Counted from the stretch's first letter, positions 42,001-45,335 are shown. The stretch is DNA of 64,000 nucleotides from Loripinus fragilis (GCA_964019695.1 OZ026515.1:140489549-140553548), one strand, 5' to 3'. Program-made: numbers and translations. The notes: a model not told the origin generated them from the sequence alone.

Positions 42001-44409
42001 CCATGGCTTCTTTCCATATCAAGAGCCTCCTGACACATTCCTCTAGGGAGTCAGCAATGATGACAAGATCATCTGCATATAGGTCCTCCCAGGGAACACC
42101 AGCCCGAAACTCACGTGACAAGGCCTCCAGCACAATGATGAAGAGCAAGGGACTGATACGGATCCCTGATGGACCCCGACCTTCACCTCAAACACTTTGC
42201 TGAAACCCTCGCCAACACGAACCCGACTTCGTGCATTAGCGTACATTCCCTGGACTAACCGCACAATCCATTCCTCAACGCCTAGCTTTCTCAGGGCCCA
42301 CCAGATAACCTTCTGAGGGACACGGTCAAATGCTTTCTCTAGGTCCACAAAGGCCATTTAAAGCCTCTTGTTCACTGCTAGGTATTTCTCCTGCAGCTGC
42401 CGGACCACAAAGATTGCATCTGTAGTGCCTCTTCCTGGGACAAAGCTAAGAAACATATGTTGTGGGCATAGTCTGAGAAAGGCATGTGAAAGATCTTTAT
42501 TTTCGGTTACATCTTAACCTCCAAAGAACATGTCAGATATAAAATTTAGACTATTCAAAGATGTTAAGTATTAACTCTATGCTTACTTGTGCCTTCTGCT
42601 GATAACCTTTACAAACAGTTTGGACCCAGATCAGGCCAGACAAAACACTGGGCCTGATCTGGATCCAAACTGTTTGACACTCTGATGGTAAATCAGAAAG
42701 AAGTTTTCAAAAAAGTTGATTCTGAAAAAAAAAAAACAGACGGCAAAAATGCATGCAAAATTATCCAGTATGAAGAGTTAAACCTACACATTCTATGATA
42801 ATGTATATTTGTTGTTTGACAGGTATTTAGTAATCTACATGACCAGAGACAGCAAGGACTATTGAAAGACTGGGTAATGTTATCCTTGTCTAACTTCACT
42901 CAGAGGACCCCTGTTTCCATGGCAATGTGGAGTCTTACCTGTTTCTTCATCAGTGCATCCACCAACACCTGGTTACGTCACCTGTATCCTTTAAACTGAT
43001 ACTGTATCATTGAGGATTTGTATTAACCCCTAAAGCAAAAAAAATGGGAACGCAGTGGCTCTGTGGTAGTTTAGAGTGCTTTACTCGAGCCCGAGGGATT
43101 GCTGGTTCAAGCCTCACCGGGGTCACTGGATTGTGTTGGTGAGCAAGACACGCTAATCCTTGCTAAGTTCTGGTTCAACCCAGGACAAACAGTCCCAACA
43201 TAACTGAAAAATTGTTGACGGGAACTTAAAGATCAAATCAAACTAATAAAACAAAAGCATAAAAAAATGTTGTCTGCTTAAAATACCTGCTGCAATCAGT
43301 TGCTTACATTATTGACTAATGTGAGTCAAAAAGTTTGGACCTAGATCAGATTGCTCCCAGTCTGATCTGGGTCTACACTGTTTGACCAAGGGGATTTTAA
43401 AACTTTTCAGCAGATGACAAAAGCAGACTTTTGTTGCGATTCACTTTCTAAGGGTTAACAGATATATAGTGTGAATATATAATGCTTCTCACAGAATAAG
43501 TGGGGTGCCGTAACCAAATTAAGAGTTTGTACAATTATGGAGATCTGTCTTGGTAAATTTGAACTATAAGGTTGAAATAATTCAATTCGCAGGACGCTCT
43601 CCCAGCCAAAATTGCATTTTTAGCTCACCTGAGCATTTGAGCTTTTGTGATCGGTCTGCATCCAGTGTGCAATGTTTGCTGTGTGTAAACGTTTTCTTTA
43701 ATCATCTCCATCTGAACCACTGGCCCAAATTCAAAATAATTTCACACAAATGTTCTTCATAAGGACCCTTTTCCCATATTGCATGAACAGTTTTGTTCAG
43801 CTGAACAAAATGGTTTCCAGAGCTAAAAATAGATATAGAGACTATCTTGAATCTCTTCAAAGGACGTCTTCTCGGGAACTACATGTTTGATTGAAACAAA
43901 GCTTGTTCAATGTTGGAAGACATCAGATTAACACGGAGATTCAGAATTGCTAAAATTGATCCGTTCCAATGTCCAAGATGGCTGCCTTATACATGGCAGC
44001 CATCTTGAAACTCTTCAAACAACAGAACTATAATTATGGCGTTTCATCTGGGTTTTCACTGTTTTTCAAAGTACCCATTTAGGGGTTTCTGGTCCACAAA
44101 GGGTTAAACTAATTTCACACAGATAAGAGTGTGTCATTCTTAGTACAATAGCTTGAAAAACGAAAAACAAACTATTCTCCTTAACATAATGTCAGATTTT
44201 CCTATGTTTTGAGCCGTATGGGTAAGATAGAGGCAATAGACAAGAGATTATTCTGCCTAGCAGCGATGGACTTCTACCAGCAAATCAACGATGAAGGAAA
44301 GAAGAGGGCCTTTACCTCCACCTTTCAGATGGTTGCTACAGCCGTACCAGATTCTCCTTACAGACAGTTACTAGACTGTGTACATAAACAGGAAGCTAAA
44401 CACACTTAA
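513..44409 (+). CDS. htt: huntingtin, C-terminal 816 residues in 16 exons (5'-partial gene)
   Basis: Huntingtin is a large HEAT-repeat scaffold protein of the cytoplasm, involved in vesicle transport and autophagy. Sixteen segments were joined by hand: 513-596, 1869-2009, 4092-4268, 5503-5594, 7288-7442, 8363-8431, 10012-10402, 22469-22624, 31846-32033, 33376-33490, 35919-36064, 38741-38808, 39574-39706, 40336-40498, 42823-42983 and 44196-44409. All use AG acceptors and GT donors. They total 2,453 nt, that is two nt of a split codon plus 817 codons including TAA, with no internal stop. The order of conserved blocks matches the C-HEAT part of animal huntingtins, including [32 protein letters not shown] and LSRMGKIE. 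Human huntingtin is 3,144 residues, so about three quarters of the gene is upstream of the window. Introns run from about 0.4 to 12 kb and are full of transposable elements. The acidic loop of the vertebrate protein is replaced here by a Ser/Asp/Pro-rich stretch in exon 7. Confidence 0.96.
698..903 (+). mobile_element. SINE family 2, 5'-truncated
   Basis: Matches the 3' two thirds of the tRNA-derived SINE seen complete at 37944-38240 and inverted at 29022-29342. Shared landmarks are GGGTTGTTGTCAGT, CTTGCCCAGGAAAA and TGACCATAGCTGTTGACTGG. The tRNA-like head is missing. Confidence 0.75.
1400..1810. mobile_element. hAT-like MITE with 8-bp target duplication
   Basis: Imperfect terminal inverted repeats CAGAGGTGTGGAAATA and TATTTCCACACCCCT bound about 410 bp. 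The direct repeat AGGTAGGG occurs at 1392-1399 and 1811-1818. TIRs starting CAG with an 8-bp target duplication are typical of hAT elements. Internal tracts ACAAGTAA/TTACTTGT are also inverted. No transposase. Confidence 0.7.
1869..2009 (+). CDS. htt: htt exon 2 of window
   Basis: The acceptor is tatatttcag at 1859-1868 and the donor is GTAGGT at 2010. It encodes a helical segment with [14 protein letters not shown] and ends in SNIILG with a split Gly codon. It corresponds to the vertebrate segment just before LARLPLVNSY. A hAT-like MITE ends only about 58 bp upstream of this acceptor. Confidence 0.9.
2551..2740 (+). mobile_element. MITE family A, foldback element
   Basis: Same family as 271-461, in the same orientation. 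Central hairpin ACCCGTCTCA/TGAGACGGT, ending TTAACTGGTCCTATG. Confidence 0.8.
2780..2992 (+). mobile_element. MITE family B, foldback element
   Basis: Contains the family hallmark AGAGTGTCAAA plus GTTTGGATCCAGATCAG and its inverted partner ending AAACTGTTTACAAAGG, closing AAAGAGTTAA. This copy is diverged in the left end. Confidence 0.7.
3001..4016. mobile_element. 1.0-kb TIR element, Tc1/mariner-like ends, no recognisable transposase
   Basis: Inverted ends of about 28 bp: TATACTCAACAAAAAAAGTT at the left and, on the other strand, the same motif at 3985-4016. Both ends abut TA-rich sequence, which would fit a TA target duplication. A 132-codon open frame lies at 3295-3693 on the minus strand. 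It has one hydrophobic stretch and no DDE-type motif that I can recognise, so it is not called as a gene. Confidence 0.6.
4092..4268 (+). CDS. htt: htt exon 3 of window
   Basis: The acceptor is cattctag and the donor is GTAAGT. It encodes [20 protein letters not shown] and onward to [10 protein letters not shown]. The PPxVWKxGW and FIYRINTLG landmarks of vertebrate huntingtin are clear. It begins and ends inside Gly codons. Confidence 0.96.
4429..4568. mobile_element. Long foldback hairpin MITE
   Basis: Arms AACTTGATCTGGCATACTGT and ACGCCAGATCAAGTT, with inner arms CATACCATTGGATCACC/GGTGATCCAATGGTATGG around a short loop. The element is almost wholly palindromic and non-coding. Confidence 0.75.
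5097..5284 (-). mobile_element. MITE family A, inverted copy
   Basis: Reverse orientation of the family at 271-461. It begins CATAGGGCCAGTTAAGCAG and ends near GGGGCCTGGA, with the central GACGG-type hairpin partly decayed. Confidence 0.8.
5503..5594 (+). CDS. htt: htt exon 4 of window
   Basis: The acceptor is tttgaccag and the donor is GTACTT. It encodes [20 protein letters not shown] and ends PEHPLPIE in phase 0. It aligns with the vertebrate QFEETWATLLGVLV block. The GTACTTATAT donor motif recurs about 30 bp downstream within a short duplication. Confidence 0.95.
5642..5865 (+). mobile_element. MITE family B, foldback element
   Basis: Starts TTAACTTGTTGCATGCTGGG and carries GGTTTGAATCCAGACGA and AATCTGGATCCAAACAG as inverted arms. 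It lies just downstream of htt exon 4. Confidence 0.78.
5919..6106 (+). mobile_element. tRNA-derived SINE family 1 with 13-bp target duplication
   Basis: The tRNA-like head has an A-box region CTCAGTGGTAAAGTGC and B-box GGGTTCAAGCC. The body has the conserved AGCAAGACACATTTATCC domain and the tail is AATCAAATCAAACAAACAAA. Direct repeats ACATTGTACATAT at 5906-5918 and 6107-6119 mark retroposition. The body domain resembles the Nin-DC type, which is my recollection and was not checked. Confidence 0.88.
6290..7020. repeat. Unclassified dispersed repeat J, with a hairpin module
   Basis: The first part, from GCGTCTGGGAGTGAT to about 6740, recurs at 24725-25090 and 46605-46950. It is followed by a palindromic module about GACCCTGATCAGAC/GTCTGATCTGGGT that also follows copy J at 46995-47200. 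No terminal repeats or coding region recognised. Confidence 0.6.
7028..7150. mobile_element. MITE family F hairpin
   Basis: Palindrome AAAGGCTCAGACCAGCCTGC / GATCAGAGCCTTTGCT in which GCGCATATGCGC forms the loop stem. Related copies occur at 40921-41005, 51985-52230 and 62126-62215. It ends about 140 bp before htt exon 5. Confidence 0.65.
7288..7442 (+). CDS. htt: htt exon 5 of window
   Basis: The acceptor is gtttcag and the donor is GTTAGC. It starts in phase 0 with [20 protein letters not shown] and ends [11 protein letters not shown]. This matches vertebrate EDTERTQINVLAVQAIT followed by PRNKPLKALDTR. The final Arg codon is split. Confidence 0.94.
7512..7905 (-). pseudogene. Decayed 3' fragment of a LINE (same family as 41062-42466)
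   Basis: DNA-level similarity to the 3' end of the retrotransposon at 41062-42466 in the same order and orientation. Shared blocks include TCTCTCAAAATGAGGTC, GCTCTCTTGACCTTAC-like and CTGTCTGATCATGG. No open frame is left. Confidence 0.7.
8147..8342 (+). mobile_element. MITE family A, foldback element
   Basis: Starts TGCCTCCAGATAAGAGTGC and ends ACAGGACCTATG. The central hairpin is decayed. The right end lies only about 20 bp upstream of the htt exon 6 acceptor. Confidence 0.75.
8363..8431 (+). CDS. htt: htt exon 6 of window
   Basis: A small exon of 69 nt between acceptor cctcatttcag and donor GTATGT. It encodes [20 protein letters not shown] and ends in LHR. It matches vertebrate FGRKLSIIRGIVEQEIQAM. 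The flanking codons are split Arg codons. Confidence 0.93.
8515..8711 (+). mobile_element. SINE family 1
   Basis: Starts ATGGAGCGCAGTGGCACAG, with TTGAGCAAGACACTTTATCC in the body and a CAAACAAACAAA tail. Direct repeat CTCATTG at 8508-8514 and 8712-8718. Confidence 0.8.
8722..9028 (+). repeat. Tandem duplication, 159-bp unit, two copies
   Basis: TCCTTGTTTTGCT starts at 8722 and again at 8881. The two units share GCAAATGTAA, GTAGTAGATTCATGACAGAT and CCAAAGTTCATTGCTGAAAT with few differences. No gene inside. Confidence 0.85.
9208..9445. mobile_element. MITE family E, diverged copy
   Basis: Carries GCAGATCAGCTTGCGCATCT and TTCTAGCTAGTCTCAGTAGC as in the better copy at 33003-33238. Termini are degraded (ATGGGCCAC and GATGCCC). 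Confidence 0.6.
9835..9987 (+). mobile_element. MITE family A, degraded copy
   Basis: Retains ACATACGTTGTTTGCACTC, AAAAGAACCATCTTAATGAG and TTTATCTAGACCTTTGAGG. The second hairpin arm is deleted. It ends just before the htt exon 7 acceptor. Confidence 0.65.
10012..10402 (+). CDS. htt: htt exon 7 of window
   Basis: The acceptor is tttttgtag and the donor is GTAAGC. This is the longest exon in the window (391 nt). It begins [15 protein letters not shown], has [15 protein letters not shown] early and [19 protein letters not shown] near the end, and closes EVIKS in phase 0. Between these blocks lies a Ser/Asp/Pro-rich loop, where vertebrates carry a Glu-rich loop. Confidence 0.95.
11320..12195. 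repeat. Diverged tandem repeat with TAGCTCAC ends
   Basis: Three unequal units share TATAGCAATGT, GGTCCCCTGCATAAATCCTG and CTTCTGAAACCATGAAG, at about 11563, 11823 and 11985. It is bounded by TTTTAGCTCACATGAGCC and TTAGCTCACCTAAGCATG. Short frames within it are not conserved between units. Confidence 0.6.
12295..12645 (-). mobile_element. 3'-end fragment of the Penelope-like element
   Basis: Matches the 3' non-coding part of the element at 53279-54120 and 63270-63800 in order and orientation. Shared blocks include TACAATCAAGTACCACA, AGCCCTTTCCCAGCAGG, TTTTACTGGAGGGCTTAAAC and AGATGTGGATCAAGACA. Confidence 0.75.
13105..22600 (+). repeat. 66-copy tandem array of htt exon 8 with its splice acceptor (144-bp unit)
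   Basis: Copies start at 13105, 13249 and 13397, then every 144 bp exactly from 13541 to 22469 (63 copies). Each unit is about 132 nt of exon body (VVSLSDLF to NVAIC) followed by a short intron end, tatattatctag. The TAG is in frame, so a transcript spliced into a non-terminal copy reads YII-stop at the next unit. Exceptions are the junctions before 13685 and 13829, where the motif is atcaag and the frame stays open. At least eight copies carry internal nonsense codons: units at 13829, 13973 and 17717 (TGA), 14981, 16565 and 18581 (TAA), 15269 and 22037 (TAG). Most other bodies look open. Only the terminal copy has the exon 3' end and a donor. Copy 2 has a divergent tail at 13355-13396. Confidence 0.98.
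22469..22624 (+). CDS. htt: htt exon 8: terminal, only complete copy of the 66-copy exon array
   Basis: The acceptor is tatattatctag, the same as in nearly every array copy. It encodes 52 residues starting [20 protein letters not shown] and ending [13 protein letters not shown] in phase 0, with donor GTGAGT at 22625. It matches the vertebrate VSDLFTERNQF block through CKAAAVLGM. Residues 1-44 are shared with the 65 upstream copies. The last 24 nt of the exon and the donor occur only here, so this is the copy expected in the mature mRNA. The joined frame from exon 7 (EVIKS) into VVSLSDLF and out to exon 9 is open. Confidence 0.93.
22940..23440. repeat. Dispersed repeat M, interrupted by a GC-rich hairpin
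   Basis: Starts GATTGCCCAGTGCCTGTAGA, also present at 52390 with the same downstream order. At about 22996-23215 it is interrupted by a hairpin with GGGGGTCCGGACCCCCC, absent from the copy at 52390-52560. The 176-codon frame across the region has no recognisable domain and is rejected as a gene. Confidence 0.55.
23544..23725. mobile_element. MITE family D, TA-flanked TIR element
   Basis: Ends TACAGTAAAACCTGTCTTAA and TAAGACAGGTTTTACTGTA are inverted repeats, followed inward by GGCCACTCAAAAA/TTTTTGAGTGGCC. CAG termini flanked by TA suggest a Tc1/mariner-derived MITE. Further copies at 32094-32301 and 38868-39078. Confidence 0.85.
23853..24040 (+). mobile_element. SINE family 1 ending in a CA microsatellite
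   Basis: Has CAGTGGCTCAGTAGTAGAG, TTGAGCAAGACACATT and GACTGGGATGTAAAGAATCA. Its A-rich CAAACA tail passes directly into a (CA)n run at 24040-24069, a common way such microsatellites arise. Confidence 0.82.
24040..24069. repeat. (CA)n microsatellite
   Basis: Fifteen uninterrupted AC dinucleotides at the end of a SINE tail. Confidence 0.95.
24110..24284 (-). mobile_element. MITE family A, inverted copy
   Basis: Contains TATTTTCTTATCCATTAGTT, the hairpin CTGTCTCACTGAGACGGGTC and AATTACGCACTTTGATCGC as in the reverse-oriented family A copy at 5097. Confidence 0.78.
24725..25090. repeat. Dispersed repeat J, copy 2
   Basis: Shares GCATCTGGGAGTGATGTAA, GATAAACCACTAGTGGTTTA and ACTCATGTAAGATCCT with the copies at 6290 and 46605. 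Unclassified. Confidence 0.6.
26976..27470. mobile_element. Tc1/mariner-type MITE nested in the 4.2-kb element
   Basis: About 50-bp inverted ends, CAGTCACGGGACATAAGTTT and, on the other strand, CAGTCACAGGACATAATTAT, continuing through GTGACGTCGC-GTTTAAA on both arms. TA flanks it at 26974-26975 and 27471-27472. An internal 75-codon frame is not recognisable. Confidence 0.82.
28730..28808 (-). pseudogene. tRNA-Glu(CTC)-like relic
   Basis: On the minus strand TGGTGTAGGGGC resembles an A box, CTCTCAC an anticodon loop with CTC, and GTTCGATTCC a B box, spaced as in tRNA-Glu. The T and acceptor stems do not pair well, so it is a decayed tRNA or a SINE head, not a working tRNA. Confidence 0.4.
29022..29342 (-). 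mobile_element. SINE family 2, complete, with 13-bp target duplication
   Basis: On the minus strand the tRNA-like head reads CGCATAGCGCAGTCGGTAAC for the A-box region and GCGAGTTCGATCCCGGCC for the B-box region. The body ends TAGCTGTTGACATGGGACGT and an AACAAAAACA tail. CCGATGACATCAT occurs at 29009-29021 and 29343-29355. Confidence 0.88.
30120..30840. other. Intron stretch without recognisable feature
   Basis: AT-rich intron 8 sequence between the 4.2-kb TIR element and a SINE. I see no gene and no clear repeat. Confidence 0.5.
30842..31020 (+). mobile_element. SINE family 1, diverged
   Basis: GGAGCACAGTAGCTCAGTTG head, TTGAGCAGGACACTTTATCC body and CATGAACACAAACAAA tail. The B-box region TAGTTCAAGTTTC is decayed. 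Confidence 0.72.
31125..31360. mobile_element. Foldback hairpin element
   Basis: Almost perfect hairpin TGAGAATCGTCTGCTGG / CCAGCAGACGATTCTCA near 31222-31266, inside wider inverted ends TAACCCTCAAAGCGCCA and TGGCGCTTTATGTGTTA. Related in sequence to the TTAACCCTTAAAGTGCC family I. Confidence 0.72.
31418..31620. mobile_element. MITE family B, foldback element
   Basis: Arms AACAGTTTGGACCCAGATCA and CTGATCTGGATCCAAACTGT around ACACAATGTCG, then AATTACCCAGCATGCAAAGA at the right. The sequence just left (31358-31417) is repeated right at 31747-31807, suggesting a local duplication around it. Confidence 0.82.
31846..32033 (+). CDS. htt: htt exon 9 of window
   Basis: The acceptor is gacctttag and the donor is GTAATG. 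It encodes [18 protein letters not shown], then [18 protein letters not shown] and ends HIANVS with a split Ser codon. It matches the vertebrate [21 protein letters not shown] block. It lies 9.2 kb downstream of exon 8. Confidence 0.95.
32094..32301. mobile_element. MITE family D
   Basis: Ends TACAGAAAAACCTGTCTTAA and ACAGGTTTTAATGTA, with a strong internal hairpin TATTGCAGAATGCTC/GAGCATTCTGCAATA. Confidence 0.8.
32380..32690 (-). mobile_element. MITE family H, GC-rich foldback
   Basis: Inverse of the copy at 56328-56620. Shared blocks are CGGGCCATCATCGGCC, GCGAAACGCCATTTAAATGG and CCAGTATTGCTAAG. The centre CCATTTAAATGG is a palindrome. Confidence 0.72.
33003..33238. mobile_element. MITE family E with clear TIRs
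   Basis: Ends GGGCCTCGAAGCCAGAAAAC and GTTTTCTCGCTACGAGGCCC are inverted. Just inside, CTGTCTTC/GAAGACAG pair. TTAT flanks the element. The interior has GCAGACCAACCTGCGCATCC. Diverged copies at 9208, 45600 and 52988. Confidence 0.8.
33376..33490 (+). CDS. htt: htt exon 10 of window
   Basis: The acceptor is ttattttcag and the donor is GTAGCA. It encodes [20 protein letters not shown] and onward to TTQILQ in phase 0. The [10 protein letters not shown] core matches vertebrate MCATAFYLIEN. Confidence 0.95.
33491..34754. other. Intron stretch without recognisable feature
   Basis: AT-rich intron sequence after exon 10. I see no gene and no clear repeat family beyond a weak inverted relation around AATTATTACTC near 34010-34130. 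Short open frames here are not supported. Confidence 0.5.
34755..35815 (+). repeat. 140-bp minisatellite, about 7.5 units, rich in AGGTCA half-sites
   Basis: GTTGCCCAGTACCC or a variant starts at 34870, 35009, 35152, 35291, 35429, 35568 and 35713 (spacing 138-145). Most units carry TGACCTTGACCTT followed by TCAAGGTCACAC, an inverted pair of AGGTCA motifs. The array ends about 100 bp before the exon 11 acceptor. Confidence 0.9.
35919..36064 (+). CDS. htt: htt exon 11 of window
   Basis: The acceptor is catatttcag and the donor is GTGGGT. It encodes [19 protein letters not shown], then [20 protein letters not shown] and VKLSVDR with a split Arg. It matches the vertebrate [20 protein letters not shown] and VKLSVDR blocks. 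A 140-bp minisatellite ends about 100 bp upstream of the acceptor. Confidence 0.96.
36119..36430. mobile_element. MITE family B interrupted by another foldback element
   Basis: Left part CATGCTGGGTCATTTTTT through AATGGTTTGGATCCAAAGTC and right part CTGATCTGGTTCCAAATTG-TTTGCAAAGG belong to family B. Between them, 36254-36408 is a separate hairpin with arms GGCCTCGAGGTTATAAAACT and AGTTTTATAACCTTGAGGCC. Confidence 0.8.
36635..37215. repeat. MITE family B with a threefold tandem of its right part
   Basis: A family B hairpin (36635-36830) is followed by three units of about 151-156 bp. AAATCATGCTAAATTGT starts at 36861 and 37012, and AAATCATGG at 37168. Units contain the B right end AATTACCCAGCATGCAAAGA. 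Confidence 0.75.
37590..37885. mobile_element. Two family A MITE copies, head to head
   Basis: A degraded inverted copy (37590-37706) precedes a + copy (37722-37885) with TATGTTGTAGGTACTC, GAGACGGTTCTTTTGAGCAC and TTTATCTAAACCTGTG. Confidence 0.7.
37944..38240 (+). mobile_element. SINE family 2 with target duplication
   Basis: Head CACGTAGCCAAGTCAGTAAC and B-box region ACAAGTTTGATCCCGGCC, body TTGCCCAGGAAAAAAAGTGT and GACCATAGCTGTTGACTGGG, and an AAACAAACCC tail. Direct repeats CAAATAAAGTTAC (37931-37943) and CAAATAGAGTTAC (38241-38253). It ends about 130 bp before the exon-12 array. Confidence 0.88.
38377..38808 (+). repeat. Five-copy tandem array of htt exon 12 with its acceptor (91-bp unit)
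   Basis: Copies start at 38377, 38468, 38559, 38650 and 38741, exactly 91 bp apart. Each holds the 68-nt exon plus a 23-nt pyrimidine-rich spacer ending ttttgcag or tttttcag. Copies 1-4 continue from TATTCTG (TTTTG in copy 4) into gttttg instead of the GTGAGT donor. Since 91 is not a multiple of three, inclusion of extra copies shifts frame. Read in the third frame, a copy stops at CTTTAG. Two copies joined to exon 13 give an immediate TAA. Confidence 0.97.
38741..38808 (+). CDS. htt: htt exon 12: terminal copy of a five-copy exon array
   Basis: A 68-nt exon with acceptor tatttttcag and donor GTGAGT. It encodes [20 protein letters not shown] then YSG with split flanking codons, matching the vertebrate SPHRAMAALGLMLTCMYTG block. 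Four near-identical donorless copies lie immediately upstream. The frame joins correctly to exons 11 and 13 only if the exon starts at this copy. Confidence 0.92.
38868..39078. mobile_element. MITE family D
   Basis: Perfect-looking ends TACAGTAAAACCTGTCTTAA and TTAAGACAGGTTTTACTGTA, internal hairpin GCAGAATGCTCC/GGAGCATTCTGC. It lies about 60 bp after the exon 12 donor. Confidence 0.88.
39574..39706 (+). CDS. htt: htt exon 13 of window
   Basis: The acceptor is ttctatttag and the donor is GTAGGA. It encodes [20 protein letters not shown], then [16 protein letters not shown] with a split Arg. It matches vertebrate SESVIVAMERVSVLFDR. The first half is a variable linker. Confidence 0.95.
39746..39935. 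mobile_element. MITE family B
   Basis: TTAACTCTTTACATGCTG at the left, arms AACAGTTTGAATCCAGATCG and GATATGGATCCAAACTGTTT, and CAGCATGGAAAGAGTTA at the right. Confidence 0.85.
40336..40498 (+). CDS. htt: htt exon 14 of window
   Basis: The acceptor is tgtttgtag and the donor is GTAAGC. It encodes [20 protein letters not shown], then [20 protein letters not shown] and ends AKVVFQ in phase 0. This is the best-conserved block of the window against vertebrate huntingtin and anchors the identification. Confidence 0.97.
40512..40760. mobile_element. Hairpin repeat family N
   Basis: Stem GAAATGCCGCATAATGTGGCATTTC, described here as arms GAAATGCC/GGCATTTC, then ATACATCATTTTATAGAAAT and GGATAATCCATCTA. 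The same order recurs at 47888-48122, and in part at 49655-49800. Confidence 0.65.
41062..42466 (-). pseudogene. Non-LTR retrotransposon (LINE) reverse transcriptase, 5'-truncated and frameshifted
   Basis: On the minus strand, in order: [37 protein letters not shown], a VHQGS motif, [11 protein letters not shown] (the catalytic Asp pair of the polymerase palm), a Cys/His cluster [20 protein letters not shown], then [18 protein letters not shown] and [10 protein letters not shown] typical of LINE C-termini. Frameshifts lie near 42160 and 41825 and a stop precedes MAFVDLEK. The endonuclease part is missing. It would have copied LINE RNA into the genome. This copy, inside the htt intron between exons 14 and 15, is dead. 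The clade cannot be fixed by eye. Confidence 0.88.
42571..42780. mobile_element. MITE family B
   Basis: TTAACTCTATGC at the left, arms AACAGTTTGGACCCAGATCA and TGATCTGGATCCAAACTGTT, and AGTATGAAGAGTTAA at the right. It ends about 40 bp before the exon 15 acceptor. Confidence 0.85.
42823..42983 (+). CDS. htt: htt exon 15 of window
   Basis: The acceptor is gtttgacag. It encodes [20 protein letters not shown], then [20 protein letters not shown] and ends WLRHL. The donor is placed at CT|GTATCC because this keeps the frame into exon 16. It is a weaker donor than the others, so the exact boundary is slightly uncertain. Confidence 0.92.
43024..43459. mobile_element. MITE family I split by a SINE family 1 insertion
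   Basis: Outer ends TTAACCCCTAAAGC and CTTTCTAAGGGTTAA, with hairpin CCTAGATCAGATTGCTCCC/AGTCTGATCTGGGTC. A SINE occupies about 43047-43256 with CAGTGGCTCTGTGGTAG, ATTGCTGGTTCAAGCCTC and AGCAAGACACGCTAATCC. Near-identical GCAAAAAAAATG and GCATAAAAAAATG flank it. Confidence 0.78.
43618..44010. repeat. TAGCTCACCTGAGC-type dispersed repeat
   Basis: Begins TTTTTAGCTCACCTGAGCAT and continues with CACTGGCCCAAATTCAAAAT, GGACGTCTTCTCGGGAAC and ATGTCCAAGATGGCTGCC. It resembles the repeat at 11320-12195 in its opening motif only. Confidence 0.5.
44196..44409 (+). CDS. htt: htt terminal coding exon
   Basis: The acceptor is aatgtcag. It encodes [20 protein letters not shown] and ends [10 protein letters not shown] before TAA at 44407-44409. 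It matches the vertebrate [20 protein letters not shown] and SPYHRLLTC blocks up to the last few residues. The stop codon coincides with the terminal TTAACTC motif of a family-B MITE, so the last codons and the 3' UTR start may have been reset by the insertion. A possible AATAAA at 44873-44878 and ATTAAA at 45425-45430 lie downstream; neither can be confirmed. Confidence 0.94.
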
Positions 44410-44600
44410 CTCCTTGCATGCTGGGTAATTTTTCACGATGTTGATGTCATCTGCTGCCTTTTATTTAAAAAAACTCTTTCAAAAAGATCTTTCAGGAACA
44501 CTAGCAGTCTGAGTGTCAAAGGTTTGGATCCAGATTAGGGCCAACATTGTGTTGGTCCTGATCTGGATCCAAACTGTTTGCAAAATTCTTCAGCAGATGA
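44406..44600. mobile_element. MITE family B at the htt stop codon and 3' UTR start
   Basis: Starts TTAACTCCTTGCATGCTGGG, the family's terminal motif, and has arms AAGGTTTGGATCCAGATTAG and GATCTGGATCCAAACTGTTT. The htt TAA (44407-44409) lies within its first bases. The right end appears truncated. Confidence 0.85.
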
Positions 44601-44840
44601 CAAAATCCATACGAGGTGCGCATAAAATAGTTTAATAACCTTGGGACCTGGTAAATAAGGAAGAAGTGTATTATGCAGTGATGATAAAACAAATGGTGTA
44701 AACCCTGATCAGACTGCTACTGAAGAAATGGCTTGATCTGGGTTTACACTGTTTGCTCAGGCTTTTCTCTGCTACTAGATAGAGTAATTATGGTGGTATT
44801 GTCTAATCATAGTGACTGTTATATGTAGAATCCTAAGCTA

Positions 44841-45037
44841 TGAGGCCTCCAGATAAAAATGTGTAATTCGAAAATAAATTTCTTATTCCTCAAACAAAAC
44901 ATATGTTGAGGGTGCTCAAAAGAACCATCTCATAAAAGAACTTTCTCAATGAGAAGGTTCTTTTGAGCACCCAAAACTTATGTTAAAACTGATAGATAAG
45001 AAAATATCTACAATTGTATGCCGGAATGGACCTATGC
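44841..45037 (+). mobile_element. MITE family A
   Basis: AGGCCTCCAGATAAAAATGT start, hairpin AAAGAACCATCTC.../AGAAGGTTCTTTTGAGC, and GGACCTATG end. It contains an AATAAA at 44873-44878 that could serve as a poly(A) signal for htt; untested. Confidence 0.8.
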
Positions 45038-45136
45038 ATGCTACTGTTATAAGGATGGATTTCTTTTACTGAGATTGTAAAACATTTTGGGCAGAGACTC
45101 ATACAAACTATTAGTATGAGTCTCTAAAAACTATTA

Positions 45137-45335
45137 GGGGGAGTGCAGTGACTCAGTGGTAGAGTGCTTGACTCGAGACTGAAGGGCCGCGGGTTCGAGC
45201 CTCACCGGCATCACTGCGTTGTGGTCTTTGAGCAAGACACATTTATCCTAGCTTAGTACTGGTTCAACCCAGGAAGACCTGTCCCTATATAACTGAAATA
45301 TTGTTGATGGGACGTAAAGAATCAAATCAAACAAG
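45137..45335 (+). mobile_element. SINE family 1, well preserved
   Basis: GGGGAGTGCAGTGACTCAGTG head, GCGGGTTCGAGCCTCACC B-box, TTGAGCAAGACACATTTATC body and AATCAAATCAAACA tail. CTATTAG occurs on both sides. Confidence 0.87.

Noticed and set aside
41871..42203. 110-codon frame on the + strand
   Set aside because: Antisense shadow of the LINE reverse transcriptase on the minus strand.
45137..45212. tRNA gene from intact A and B boxes
   Set aside because: The tRNA-like head continues into a conserved SINE body and A-rich tail with target duplications.
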